Assembly (NCBI GenBank): GCA_018398805.1
Contig: JAGFBZ010002877.1
Location: 1-64,000 of the forward strand
Direction of reading: 5' to 3'
DNA: 64,000 nt
Source of the DNA: Hirundichthys speculiger
Lineage: Eukaryota; Chordata; Actinopteri; Beloniformes; Exocoetidae
The translations under genes and the position numbers were made by a program. Under the pieces are notes generated by a model. It did no database searches, had not been told where the DNA came from, and was given only the letters and a program-made list of their open reading frames with translations. The stretch's first letter is position 1. Each line of letters begins with the position of its first letter. This document shows, piece by piece, positions 33,801-44,760 of this stretch.

Positions 33801-36132
33801 ATTTCAACATTTCTCAGTACGAATAATCGCTCACAAGTGGAAAGTGTTCAAGACAGTTGCCGAGCTTCCCGGCAAATTAGAAATATAAATGATTACATAA
33901 ATAAAGAATCAGTCCCAGACCCTGTGAGGCTTATTAACCATGTTAAATGTTAAAGTCCTTGACAGCCTTGAGGGGGGAAAAAAATTGCTATCGTAAAGAA
34001 CGTGGAAGCACAAGTGAAGTTAACTAAACTGTATCTGGATAAACCACAATGACATAAGAACCTATGAGCAGATGAGACCAAAGTGTAGCTGTTAGGCCTC
34101 GATATCCAGTACCAAGTTTAGCTCCAACAACCAAACGCAGCGTTTCAGAAACCTAAACCCAACTGACATGCTGTTACAGGACCTGTGGAGACCCGAGCAT
34201 GACCTTCATGAGCTGAGGCAGTGCGGACTCCATAATTAAGGTCATAATCTGAGTAAACTGTAATCTCAGCCGGGGATTTGGAGGATACCGATTGTTAAGA
34301 GATGTAAAACACCAAATGGAAGATATTAAGGTCAATAATCAGACAACAATGAGATTATTGTCATTCATCTAAACGTAGTTAGAGACTGGTGAAGTGACAC
34401 GCTGACGCTTTTTACGAGCTATTAAATCATTGGGACATCATTAATGACACTAGGCCCCGCTGTGATCAGGTGACTGGGCTGTGGGGGTGTAGCTTCCTCT
34501 CGACTGGTTCAGCACCAGGAGACACTTCAGCAGCTGCAACCACTTCTCAAATCAGCCCTTTTTGTATTTATGCAGTAAAAAAAAAAAACACCAGATGCTG
34601 GTACAACAGCTGCAATTCTTCGTCTGTCACAAAGTGTCAATCGACCAATCCTGTTGAATCTTGTTGCTGAGTGTCACACTGTCTTCCTGCTGAAGAGGGA
34701 GTTTACACGTGAAAGTGTGGGAGAAGAGTTCGTGCTTGAACACAATCAGGTCAAAATTCAAGTTCAAGTTACATCTTCTCGCCAAATAACCAAAAACCAG
34801 AGTTTTCCATCTGCGTCTGCGTCAGACCCATTACCACCACAGTCGCACATTCCATTCCCGCCGCCAATAACCTTTCCTCTGCCCTCTTCATTCCGGTTTC
34901 TTTTTCTAAAACTTCCCTTCCTTGCATTTCATTCTTAATCTGTCTTTTCTCTCTCTCTCAACGGGCAGTTTTCCCCATTCACTTTTCCTCGCCTCCTCAT
35001 GACTCAAGTCACGAGCCATTAGAAAAGCCTGACCTTCTGGGAGAGGTCTTGGGTAAGCAGTGATAAAGTGGGGCCGGGCAATTGAAAAGGAAAAAAAAAA
35101 AAAAAGAAAGCTATGCTGTAGCACTAAAATAGGTGCGGCTATAGTCCAGGGAGCAGACTAATGATCCTCAACCTCCATGTACCATTAGCCTGAAATAAAG
35201 GCTGCAGGGAGGACAGAGAGGAAAAAAAACCGTCTGACATAGAGACGTGGATGATGTGAACATTAAACGCCCTTTTTGCTCCTCTGACATTTCTTTTAAT
35301 AGTCACCCTGTCCAGTGATGAAGTGCGAGTCACAGCTTGTTTGATCGACGCGCCGTGTTAAACGTCCATTTACCGATCGTTTCCCGATATCATGACTGTT
35401 TTGAGAAGAACGTTTGTGCTCGTGGGCAGCTCTCGTGGTTTTTTTTTCTGTTACAGTAAGATGATTACGATGACATTTAAATCCACCTGTCAGCCAACTG
35501 CTTCAAGCTGTTGTTCCTAAAATCAACCCATAATGGCTGTCAACAAAAAAAATACTTTCATATTTACACGGAGTTTGCAGGTACGTGCGCTTAAGACCAC
35601 AGTTGCTCGCTGGAAAATGCAGAATACTGATTTAACATCTTTGCTCATGTAATATGTACACTAAAATAACAAGTCTCTTTATTCAGGGATTGGATTTAAA
35701 AGGTGTTTTTTTGTGCAAATAAATAACAGGAGGAGTCAACAAATGCTACATTTCCAGACACAGAGAAATAAAAAAAAGTAATTTACATACCAGGTTGCAT
35801 TCAGTATGAGTCATTAGATGTGAATCACTGAAGCTGATGTGTTCAGGCCCGTTTATACTCGTTTGAAACTATCACGGAGACGTACGGAGCCGCCTGTCCG
35901 TCTCCAGCTTTGATTACTCGATGCTTCATGTTACGGAGGAAACGGAGCAGTACAACCAGAGGTCGTGGGGGGGCAGTAGTGAGCTGAGTGAGTCAATTCT
36001 CAACCAAATACGAGAAAACGAAAAAGATGACATTTTGATCAAAAATCGCAGAAAACTTCGAAGAGCAGATTTTCACGGACTTTCAAAAATATTTAAAATC
36101 GAGGCTTGACAACGATTTTGCCCCATGGGTTA
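33801..36132. other. no recognised gene
   Basis: About 2.3 kb without clear coding or repeat structure, apart from A-runs at 34,578 and 35,090 and a possible diverged DNA-transposon fragment near 35,848-35,950 (ACTATCACGGAGACG). Several short open frames have no recognisable features. One of the less repetitive blocks of the window. Confidence 0.45.
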
Positions 36133-36140
36133 AATTCGAG

Positions 36141-36520
36141 CAGCCGTTCCCAAACGTTCATAATACCAAGGCCCAATTTGAAATGTGAAAAATCTCCGCG
36201 GCCCACCGAAACCTTTAATCACAACTGTGATCAACATCCAGGACTAGAAGCTACATTCCAATATTAATGTAAGGGGTCAACAAATAAGGTGACACTTGTC
36301 ATAATAAGTTAATATAAAATAACACTTAACTGGTTTGTTTTGTTACTTCTTAATGTTTTTAAATCATGTCATTGATATTTTACAGTAATTAAAAACTTTT
36401 TTTTTTTTTAAAGAAAGGGGATTTAAAACTTTTTTTTTTTTTTTAATGACCTCTCACGGCCCACCTGCAGTACCGGGACGGCCCACCAGGGGGCCGCGGC
36501 CCACACTTTGGGAATCACTG
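36141..36520. mobile_element. 380-bp hAT (Charlie-like) element with 8-bp target duplication
   Basis: Left terminus CAGCCGTTCCCAAACGTT; right terminus, read inward, CAGTGATTCCCAAAGTGTGG. Flanks are AATTCGAG (36,133-36,140) and AATTAGAG (36,521-36,528), one mismatch in eight. The GGCCGCGGCCCA block next to the right end is typical of this type. Non-autonomous. Its right part is copied at 32,505-32,650. Confidence 0.85.
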
Positions 36521-36990
36521 AATTAGAGGAAAGAGCTCCCCATTAATGTGGCAACTTTCATTTAGTGGTCTCCACATGGCACCGCTGTTTTTGCAGATAT
36601 TACAGCCTCCTCAAAACTTGATTGTTGTTATTCACAGTTTGACTCGCCACTGCCCCCTGGTGGATGTGTTGCTAAAGAAGAAGAAAAGAAGTTTCAGTTG
36701 GCTATGGCTCCTATTAGTGCTGGGCGACATGGAAAAATCATATATCACGATATGGACTATTTTATATCACGATAACGATATATATCACGATATACCATAA
36801 TAGAGTATGTTTTCAGTTATTCTCTGAAAAGTTTGACAAAAATTTCATTGCTTACTTTCGAACTTTATTTTGAAAGGACATTTAGCTGAACTGTCACAAA
36901 CATACATTTTAGTGCAGCATAAACAGGTAGGTACAGAGGTACAGTAGCTTTCACATTTTTTTAAAGTGCACAACAGTTTCTGAGAAGAAA
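36371..36990 (+). repeat. duplicated 620-bp segment, copy 2 (probable source)
   Basis: Spans the right 150 bp of the hAT element at 36,141, a linker of about 186 bp (36,529-36,714), and the first 275 bp of the hAT element at 36,715. It is nearly identical to 32,505-33,128 except for small indels, for example a 14-bp difference around 36,580. Confidence 0.85.
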
Positions 36991-37364
36991 AACACATTTT
37001 TGCACTGAAGTTCAGCTATAAAAAAATAAACACAAATTATTTTTCAACTTTCTGAAATCTGTAACCTTGTAGTGCAAAGTTTGCAAACCAATATAAAGTG
37101 TCTAAAGTAAACATCAGGGTTGAAGAGAACTCTGTTTAAGGCATTAACCATGAATAAAAGTGCAAACATAAAAGGCTATTTTGTAGAAGTAGATATGATT
37201 CTATCAAATTTATCGTTGCAGGTTATTTAATTACATATTTGCTGTAATAATTGATAAAATTAGGTTAGAAACGATAGAAGCGATAGAAACGACAGAAGAG
37301 AAATGGCACGATACACACTTTTATATCGTCCCCACGATATGTATCGTCATATCGCCCAGCACTA
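36715..37364. mobile_element. 650-bp hAT element with perfect 8-bp target duplication
   Basis: Starts TAGTGCTGGGCGAC and ends TCGCCCAGCACTA. It is flanked by GCTCCTAT at 36,707-36,714 and 37,365-37,372. Sub-terminal regions are full of ATATCACGATAT words. No transposase frame. A left-end copy is at 32,858-33,128 within the duplicated segment. Confidence 0.92.
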
Positions 37365-37527
37365 GCTCCTATAATGAATGGGATGCATTATGTTTATTGT
37401 TAATTTATCATCATTGCAATAACAAGCTGGCAGTGAACCAACAACTACTTACCTATGGGTACGTATGCTTTTGTACCTGCTTTTGGAAACTCAAAAAAAT
37501 ATATAATATAAAAGGTTTAAAGTCAGT

Positions 37528-37672
37528 TCGTCTCCATGTGGCCCTGCGATGGACCGGGACCTGTCCAGGGTTGACCGCTGCCCTTCACCCAAAGAGAGGC
37601 TCCAGCAGATCCACGTGACCCTAGATAGGAGGAAACGGGTATGGACAATGGATGGATGGATGGATTTAAAGT
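37528..37672 (+). mobile_element. LINE/SINE 3'-end fragment with GGAT tail
   Basis: Reads GTGGCCCTGCGATGGACC, a CCTGTCCAGGGTTGACC block and GGCTCCAGCAGATCCACGTG, ending in a run of GGATGGATGGAT. This is a very common teleost retroposon 3' end. The exact family is not decided. Confidence 0.65.
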
Positions 37673-37738
37673 CAACATACCAATAATGTCAACTGATGAC
37701 AAAAAAAAGGAAAAATGAAGGTTCCATTAGAGTTCTTG

Positions 37739-38167
37739 TGTCATGGTCGAGATCTGCCATGATCGTTTTTCTGTATATTCTGTGTGTTTTGTCAAGTTGG
37801 CGTCTCTCCATGTCTCTAGTGCTTCCTGTTTTACTTTGAAGGTCTGTCTTGTCTTCGTGGTGTCCAGCTTTTCTTCCTCCCCCTTGTCAGCCTGATTGTT
37901 CACACCTGCCTCTTGTTTGTTCCTGTGTGTTTATAAGTCCTGTCACTCCCTTTCTGTTTGCTGTCCGTTGTCGTCCTTACACCCTGCATGTTGGTCTTCG
38001 TGGCACCGACTTCTTCACCCCCAGTTCCAGGAAATTAAGTTTGTATTTTTGAATTATTGGATTTTGTGAATCTTTTTGTACTTTTGGTTAATAAAGACCA
38101 TTTTTGTTTTTTGAAACCTCCTGCACTTGGGTCCTCTTTCCACTTACCCCCCACACCACCCCTGACA
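37739..38167 (+). mobile_element. solo LTR, 429 bp, with 5-bp target duplication
   Basis: Begins TGTCATGG and ends CCTGACA, flanked by TCTTG at 37,734-37,738 and 38,168-38,172. Inside are a TATA-like TTATAAG (37,930-37,937) and, 150 bp on, the polyadenylation signal AATAAAG (38,090-38,096). This gives the expected order of promoter, then signal, then terminal CA. No internal retroelement sequence is attached, so it is a solo LTR left after recombination. The interior is similar to 43,144-43,520. Confidence 0.88.
37930..37937 (+). promoter_or_regulatory. TATA-like box in solo LTR
   Basis: TTATAAG located about 190 bp into the LTR; the sister LTR has TATTTAAG at the equivalent place (43,318-43,325). 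Probable start-site element of the former retrotransposon. Confidence 0.6.
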
Positions 38168-38223
38168 TCTTGTCTAAGGATGCTTCGGATACTCCTGTAA
38201 GCCTTTCACGTGCGTAATCTCCT

Positions 38224-39060
38224 ACCGTATTGGCCAGGATAAAGAGTTTTACATGAATTCTAGAAATCATTTTCTCAAAAATAGGTGTCGTCTTATAATC
38301 AAGGTCTAGACTTTCCTATTGTAATTACACATCTGCGCCGTTAGATGGAGCCGGTACCGAAGAAACCAGTAAACCAGGGATTCTCAACCTTTTCCAAGCC
38401 GGCCCCCCCAAAGCTGGTTCAAAACCTCAAGAGCAGTCGTCTTTGAGAATCCTGTCTCACACAAATACATCAAAAAGAAAGGGAGGAGAATCTTCAGGGC
38501 AACGTCACAGAGCTGAGGCTATTCCTGCATCAATGCTACCCAGAATGTAGAGGCCAGGAGGTGGATCCCAAACCCACGCAAAAGAACGATAATCCTTTCT
38601 GAACTGTGTCACGACCGACTCGGGCAAAGGGGTTTGAAAGTTTTGCTGCAGTCCAGAATTTTGTTTTTTTACAGGCTGACTTGTAAATGTCCTTGAAATT
38701 GAGTATAACTCGACTTTGATGGTTCTGCAGTTATTGAACTACATGGTTGTTGCTGATTCACTGAGTTATAGTCTCTGATTTTAAGAGAATAAAGTTTGTT
38801 AAGTACTACTAGACCTGGATCTTAAATAACATGGAAAACTGACACGTACCTAACCTTCAGTATCGTACCAGACATCCTAAAAAAGATTAAATCAATAAAA
38901 TGCTTAACAACAGAGTAGAATATTATCTTGTTATTATCTAGTTGTTTTATAAAAAACCTTATTGTCTACATCATATTTTTATTTTCCCAAAATTATATTT
39001 GAAAAATAGGGGGTCGTCTTATAATCAGAGTCGTCCTGTATTCGGGCCGGTATACGATAT
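38224..39060. mobile_element. DNA-transposon-like repeat, degenerate
   Basis: CCGTATTGGCCAGGATAAAG at the left and TGTATTCGGGCCGGTATACG at the right look like inverted termini of the widespread CGTATTGGCC type. The block GTCGTCTTATAATCA occurs near both ends (38,288 and 39,013), but in the same orientation, so the structure is rearranged. GGGATTCTCAACCTTTTCCA at 38,378-38,397 is a hAT-like end, suggesting a further nested fragment. Confidence 0.45.
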
Positions 39061-39389
39061 TTCAAATTCCGGGGGTGTGACATCAGAAATGAAAAATACT
39101 GGCTAGCCATACGGTTAGCTGGCTTACTGTATGTCTGCTGCTTAGCTACGCGTCGTCCTCGGACCCTTCCAGGCCAACCAGCATCCAGCTGCAGCGGTCC
39201 GTTAGGATGACTGACAGCACAACAAAATCTATTCTCTTGCCGATTTTTTTATTCACAGCTCAAAAGTGATGCTAAGAAGTCAAGACAGTGCAAAGCGCTA
39301 CGAGTTATGACAGCGAGCACTGTTTGTACCTGCTGCCAATCAGAGGGGCAACGCTATATGGCAAACAAACACCCCTGGTGTTTGGTTGC

Positions 39390-39800
39390 AGATTGTAATT
39401 CCTCACTGGGAAGTATATTCCCTTCATGATGAGGCACTTATTGGGAACGGTCTCTGAGCTGTTGTTGCCGTGGCCACACATTGCAGTTCCTCAGTGAACA
39501 GTATGTTCCCTTTGTGATGCAGTTCTCATTGAGATTGGGTCCGGTGCCGTTGCATTTTCTCACCAGATATTAACTTCCCTTCCTGATGCTGTACTCTTTG
39601 GGAAAGGCCCGGTGGCGGCTGGTGCCATGGGAACACACAGCAGTTCCTGATGAAAACTCTGATGCTATACTCGGTGGGGACGGTCTCACAGCAGCTGGTG
39701 CCATGACCACACACGGCAGTTTCCCTTTATGTCGCTTTCCCCAGTGGGAATGACATCACAGCAGTCTGGTGCCATGGTTACACATGGAAGTCTCTCGCTT
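39390..39800. repeat. degenerate tandem repeat, period about 75 bp
   Basis: Four to five units marked by GGTGCCATG and a following CACA(C)GCAGTT block at 39,543, 39,621, 39,697 and 39,768 (spacing 78, 76 and 71), with an earlier diverged unit around 39,465. Units also share a TTCCC...GATGC stretch. Identity between units is low, so it is old. Confidence 0.7.
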
Positions 39801-39859
39801 CAAACACCCCATATTGTGGAGATTCGACTTTGTATCTGCACTCTCCCTTTTCCCTTTAC

Positions 39860-40290
39860 ACCTTGGGGGATTGAGGTTGTTGTTCATCACTCACATCACC
39901 TCAAGGTAGGTATTACCTGTGGGGAATGATGAATCTAGATGTCAGTATCTATTATGATAATGAAGATATGACAGTGAAACATGTGTATTGATCACAGCGA
40001 GACTTTGCTGACTGAAATGTAGCAATATCAATGAGCTGGTTCAGGCAGACAACCTCTCCACTGTTCATCCCATAAATTCAATTGTCTATTTACAGGAGCT
40101 AAATGGAGCCCATCTGTGATGTACAACTGCCATGCTTACGGCTGCTCCAAAACATCGTCACCATCCCAGTATCCACCAGAAGACTCCTAGTCCACAGATC
40201 AAGAGACGGGGTTAAGTTGTTGCTCATCACTTTTAGCATCCCAGTGTAGGTTTTATCTGTGGGAAGTGATGAGGTTGTCATAATAATATC
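39860..40290. repeat. diverged direct duplication
   Basis: GTTGTTGTTCATCACT followed by TAGGTATTACCTGTGGGGAA (39,868-39,928) recurs as GTTGTTGCTCATCACT with TAGGTTTTATCTGTGGGAAG (40,211-40,268). Spacing is about 340 bp. Function unknown. Confidence 0.6.
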
Positions 40291-40504
40291 AATGATAATA
40301 ATGATACACCTCTCAAGAATTTGATGAACTGGCCCCTCTCATTTGATGTGAAGTAGATTTGCTGAAACAGATTATATAGAGGTATATTATATCTTTTTGT
40401 AACTGAGGACCTGTCAATACTTCACAATTTTACCGCCGACCAGGGTACATTACGCCGATAACATAACATGAGTATAACATCAAAGTCTCTGGTAACTGTA
40501 TCTG

Positions 40505-40843
40505 GTAACGATTTACAGATTGCGATAAAATCCGCCTTCTGGATCAGATCCAGATCAGCCTTTGAAATTTGATAGAGGCTCCCATTGTCAATCCCTGAGT
40601 GAAATTTCATTAGTTTTAAGCAAAAATTAACAGAGATATTGAGAAACAAAATTTTCGGCCCCATTGACCACAATGTTATCGAAAATTTGAAAGTGATCCA
40701 GAATCCACGATTTCCTCCGGATCACACCCAAAATGAAATCAGTTCTTCCTTTTTACATTTCTGACAACTCCTGAAAATTTCATCAAAATCCATCCATAAC
40801 TTTTAGAGTTATCTTGTACACAGACAGACAGGCAGGCGGAGGT
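40505..40843 (-). mobile_element. Helentron-like non-autonomous element, copy B (3' end lost)
   Basis: Antisense copy of the family at 23,020. The 5' end is at 40,843 (minus-strand ACCTCCGCC). The copy runs through the conserved AAATTTCATCAAAATCCATC block (plus strand) to about 40,505, where the 3' hairpin end is missing. A fragment related to the hAT end at 41,382 (GACCTGTCAATACTTCACAA, about 40,409-40,428) lies beyond the break. Confidence 0.65.
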
Positions 40844-41381
40844 AAAAATGGTGTTTTGAAGTGTCGGTTAACAGCTTTTTCTTTGTCCTGTATGAATTTG
40901 ATTTTGTGGGTCAACTTTTTTACACTAGATGGTAAAACGAGGTGTGATTCATGTCAGGAGGAGCACAAGATAACTGTTAACCAGGTTTATCTTGTAACCT
41001 TATTACTCACAATGTTCCAGTAAATTGTATCCATTTTTCTTTGCTAAATTGTTTTAAAGACGATGCGAAATTTACTCATAAGTGGGCTTTTTCTTTTGGC
41101 CATATGCATTAGTGGCTCTATGAAAAAGAAGATTTAAAAACTGTAAGATCTGAATAAAAAAAAAAAAAACAGAAAATAATTAATTTGACATTCAGTTTAG
41201 TTAATTTTATTCCACAAGAGCCTCAGTTTGATTTATATTCGACAATAAAAGCAATATGGAAAGATTTATCAAAACTAAATTATTTAAAAAGAAAAAGAAA
41301 AAAAAATTAGGTATATCTTAAAAACTGCATTACATACCTGTTTGGGGTTGTTTTTTAATCAAACCAACTGTTCCTCTAGAT
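40844..41381. other. no recognised feature
   Basis: AT-rich stretch with A-runs (about 41,156-41,171). No coding or repeat structure identified. Confidence 0.5.
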
Positions 41382-41471
41382 CAGTGGTCCCCAACCGTTT
41401 TGTAACTGCGGACCGGTCAATACTTCACAATCCCCGGTACCGGTCCATGGCCCGGGGGTTGGGGACCACTG
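41382..41471. mobile_element. 90-bp hAT-type MITE
   Basis: CAGTGGTCCCCAACC at the left and GGTTGGGGACCACTG at the right are perfect 15-bp inverted repeats. The interior (CGGACCGGTCAATACTTCAC and GGTACCGGTCCATGG) is typical of vertebrate hAT-derived short elements. The flanking 8-mers do not match, so the duplication has decayed. Confidence 0.85.
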
Positions 41472-43143
41472 TTATAAATGAATGCTTTGTTAGTTGTAAT
41501 TTTTATTAACATACACATGTACAAACATAAGATATATTGTACATAAAGTACAAAAGGAGGAAGGTGAGTGAATGAGCAACATCGACTGTGCTTTTGGGTT
41601 TTAGAGCCACGGCAGTTCAGTTATCACCAAATCATCACACGACAGGTTTGAGGGCCTCGCAACCGTTGAGGCTGAACAACATCCGCGGGCCGGTCATGAT
41701 TTAGAGACAAGACATTTTATCCGTCTAAGTGGGGTTCGGTGAGCCACCGGACCCGGACACGGTGACATTTACCGAGGCTGAAGTCGTTTCATTACGACTA
41801 ACACGGTATGTCGTGTGTTTACGGGCGCCGGTGCTCTGCCCTGCGGCGTGACGGAGCGCTGCGGCGTGTCCGTCTTCACTCCGGTTTGCACTCCGGACGT
41901 GAGTGTTAGATGCTGTCGTTCTCTCCGTACGCTCACTGTTAAACACTAGGATGTGGCTAAATACAGCCGCCTGGAGCACTGTGAAGAAATACAACCCTTC
42001 ATGGGGGAAACAACCTCTGGCAGACTGTGAAAACTTACGATGAGACAGACAACCTCCTTCATTGCTGGTGGTATTGTGTTCTTATTCGTTTAGGGCGTTT
42101 ATGGATTGGACCGCCGGGCTTCCAGCTGGAAGATGACCACTGTATTCGCTCATCCACCCCTGAACGATACAGAACCTGTCAGTTTGATGAAACTCTGGTG
42201 GTGGCAGTGTGGTCAGCGCTTTTATTTCTATACCCGATGAATCCCTGCTGATAACGGTACCATAATGTCCCGAGTTCCCCCCAATGAACCGCAAAACCTT
42301 TTCAAAACAGCAACACTGGCCTTCTGTTTAGCATATTATAACTAATCAATTTACCGCCAGGCTGAGTAATTGAAGTCTAAGTCAAGCCCAGCAGACCAGA
42401 AGTAGATGTCAGATATTTCCATGAAACTATTGATCCCATAACGGAGAACTGACATCCGGCAGGAACAGAAAAAAGCCGGGGTACCGCTCCTGGTAGGAGG
42501 AAGCACTTCCTGGTGTTGGCCTGCGAGCGTTTATTATTGAATAGCTGTCGGTCATTACAGCGTGAGACTAGACGGACATCCACCACGGAGCGCTGGCACC
42601 GGCCGGGGAGCAGATGGTGCCGTTCCTTATTAATGACAACATCAAAATTATGCTGTGTACACATCAGAACCAGATACACGTATAGCAGATCACACCGAGC
42701 GGGTGGACGTGTGCGGCGCTGCCCCTAAGCATCAACATGCATCATCAAATGTGTCAGATAGATTTCATGCTGAAAAATGGCATATTTGATGCACTGTTCC
42801 ATCGGCTGAAATTTCCTGTGTAAATACAAAACAGGGATTGTGGAAACCGGTGACTTATAGATAAGTAGATATGTTCTCTCTTCGACATGGACCCTCTTCG
42901 TCGTAAAATGATATGAAAACATTTTTTCCTGATTATACAGTGACCTAGTGTTGTAATTTTAGTGTTTTTTGGTTGTATCAAACTAAATACGGTTGTAGGA
43001 TCTAGACAGAAACGTAGATTCCTCTCAAAACAGTTTTCCTTCAGAAATGCTCATTTTCATTGTTTTGTGAATGCAACTAACTAACAATTCCTTGATTTAT
43101 ACAAAGACAAATGTTCATAATGTACAAAATCCTTAGCATATGA
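41472..43143. other. no recognised gene
   Basis: About 1.7 kb. Relatively GC-rich at 41,720-41,900 with several CpGs. Open frames of up to 100 codons on both strands show no domain I recognise. No terminal repeats found. Confidence 0.45.
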
Positions 43144-43520
43144 TGTCGTGGCCTGAGTCGGCCATGGCAGAAGTTCAGTGTTTGTGTCTCTCCCTGTCTC
43201 TAGTGTTTCCTGTTTTACTTTGAAGGTCTGTCTTGTCTTTGTTGTATTTGGCTTTTCTTCCTCCCCCTCGTCAGCCTGAATTGTCTGCACCTGTCCTCTT
43301 GGTTTGTTCCCCCCTGTGTATTTAAGTCCTGTCTTTTCTTTTCCTGTCACGGGTCCATTAGTCCACGTCGATATTTGCAGCCCTACGTGTTTCTCTGCTC
43401 GTCTCCTGGCTACCCTCTGGATTCCCCTCTTTGGATTTGAAGTTAAGTTTGGATTTTTGTGTTTTTGTTGTCTCCTGCTCTTTGGGTCCTCACTTTAAAT
43501 ATTAGCTGCAAATCATGACA
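43144..43520 (+). mobile_element. solo LTR, related to 37,739-38,167
   Basis: Begins TGTCGTGG and ends CATGACA. Flanks TATGA (43,139-43,143) and TATAA (43,521-43,525) match at four of five bases. Shares CTAGTGTTTCCTGTTTTACT and GAAGGTCTGTCTTGTCTT with the other LTR. The TATA-like TATTTAAG lies at 43,318. The distal part differs (a deletion removes the AATAAA region). No internal sequence. Confidence 0.75.
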
Positions 43521-43989
43521 TATAATTATTTTTTATAATAAGTTTTTTGTGTCGTTGGAAGAGGAGAACTCCTTATAGGACAGGATTGGAGTCATTTTGA
43601 GACCCAAAGTGGATACTGCAGGGATTTAAGGCTACTTTGGGAACCCAGTTAACGCCATGGCAGGTAGAGAACCACAGCACTTGTATATTTGACTTAAGAC
43701 AGCTGGTATTACTGTAAAAGGTGTGACTTTAGCTCTGAGCTTGATAAAGGTAACTGGAATATGTACAAATGGTTTAGTACTAACAAACAAAAAATGATGC
43801 AGAGAAATTGTGGCCAGGAACCAGAGCAGGAGAACTTCTGAAACCGTCAAAAACAGAGTGGAAATCTAAACAGGGACACCGACGTTGGATTTATTGTTGT
43901 TTACATCACGTAGCCTATGTAGCAACTGAACCGAGTAGAAGAAGACAACTTTAGGTAAGAAAATCTAGTTTTATTCAACGTTAGACAAC

Positions 43990-44228
43990 TTTTAACATGA
44001 GCAGCTATGGGCTGTATTGTCTTGGTTCTATTCGGGTAACTCGGTTCAGTTCATGGTCGGAAACTAAAGACTCGGGTCGGGTCAGTTCTGGGTCCAAATA
44101 TTGCGGGTCCATTCCGGTTCGAACCCCCGGACTCATGATAATAGCTCGGGTCGGGTCGGTTTCAGGTCGAATTTTCACGGGTCCAATTCGGGTTCGGGTC
44201 CATGAAAGTGGACCCGTGAAGACCTCTA
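43990..44228. mobile_element. CGGGTCGGGTC-rich DNA element fragment
   Basis: Repeated GGGTCGGGTC, GGGTCCA and GTTCGGGTCC words, ending in GACCCGTGAAGACCTCTAG, which I associate with a dispersed vertebrate hAT-like element whose other end starts CTAGAGGTCTTCACGGGTCC. The left end is not defined. Confidence 0.5.
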
Positions 44229-44230
44229 GT

Positions 44231-44446
44231 TCGGGGTGCCGGTTGCCGTGGTGACCGGTGATCTAGTCCTCTGACCATCTCACCTCAGAGCTGCTACCTG
44301 CATCTGTTTATTTAGTCATTTCATTCAGTCCTCTCTCTGTCCTGTCTCTCCTTTCTTTTTTCTTCCTTCTTTCTTCCTAGAGACAATTGTAACAGATGTT
44401 ATACAAATGATATTGACGAGATTTGAATTGAATTGAATCAAATCCA
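44231..44446 (+). mobile_element. L2-like LINE 3'UTR and tail
   Basis: The block GTTGCCGTGGTGACCGGTGA through CTACCTGCATCTGTTTATTT is the sense version of 33,110-33,260. It ends with AGAGACAATTGTAACAGATG and TTTGAATTGAATTGAATC. ORF2 is absent. Confidence 0.75.
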
Positions 44447-44599
44447 ACCATGAACACATGGCTTTATGTTTTTATGTCATATATACTTTTATTTCCATGC
44501 AAAAAGAGACAGGGGCCACATCACGAAAGGTTGTGTATAACCATGAACATGCAGCATTAAATGAGTTTTACTGCACATATTTGGATTGTACTGATGTTT

Positions 44600-44758
44600 T
44601 TGGTGCTATGGCTTCAGTCAAATTATGAAGTCGCCGCTGTAATTCCAGTCTGCCACCAGATGTCACTGTTCCTCATAGTGACGCTTCGAATCATCGTTCG
44701 GTACAAAATGAATGAAAGCCTCAATGCTTCATCGGGTTTAATTTGCCCATCACTAATC
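44600..44758. mobile_element. hAT-like MITE right end
   Basis: CACCAGATGTCACTG, then GCTTCGAATCATCGTTCGG and CTTCATCGGGTTTAATTTGC ending CCCATCACTA. Read from the other strand this is a TAGTGATGGGCAAATT-type terminus. A relative lies at 16,360-16,480. The left boundary is uncertain. Confidence 0.5.
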
Positions 44759-44760
44759 AA

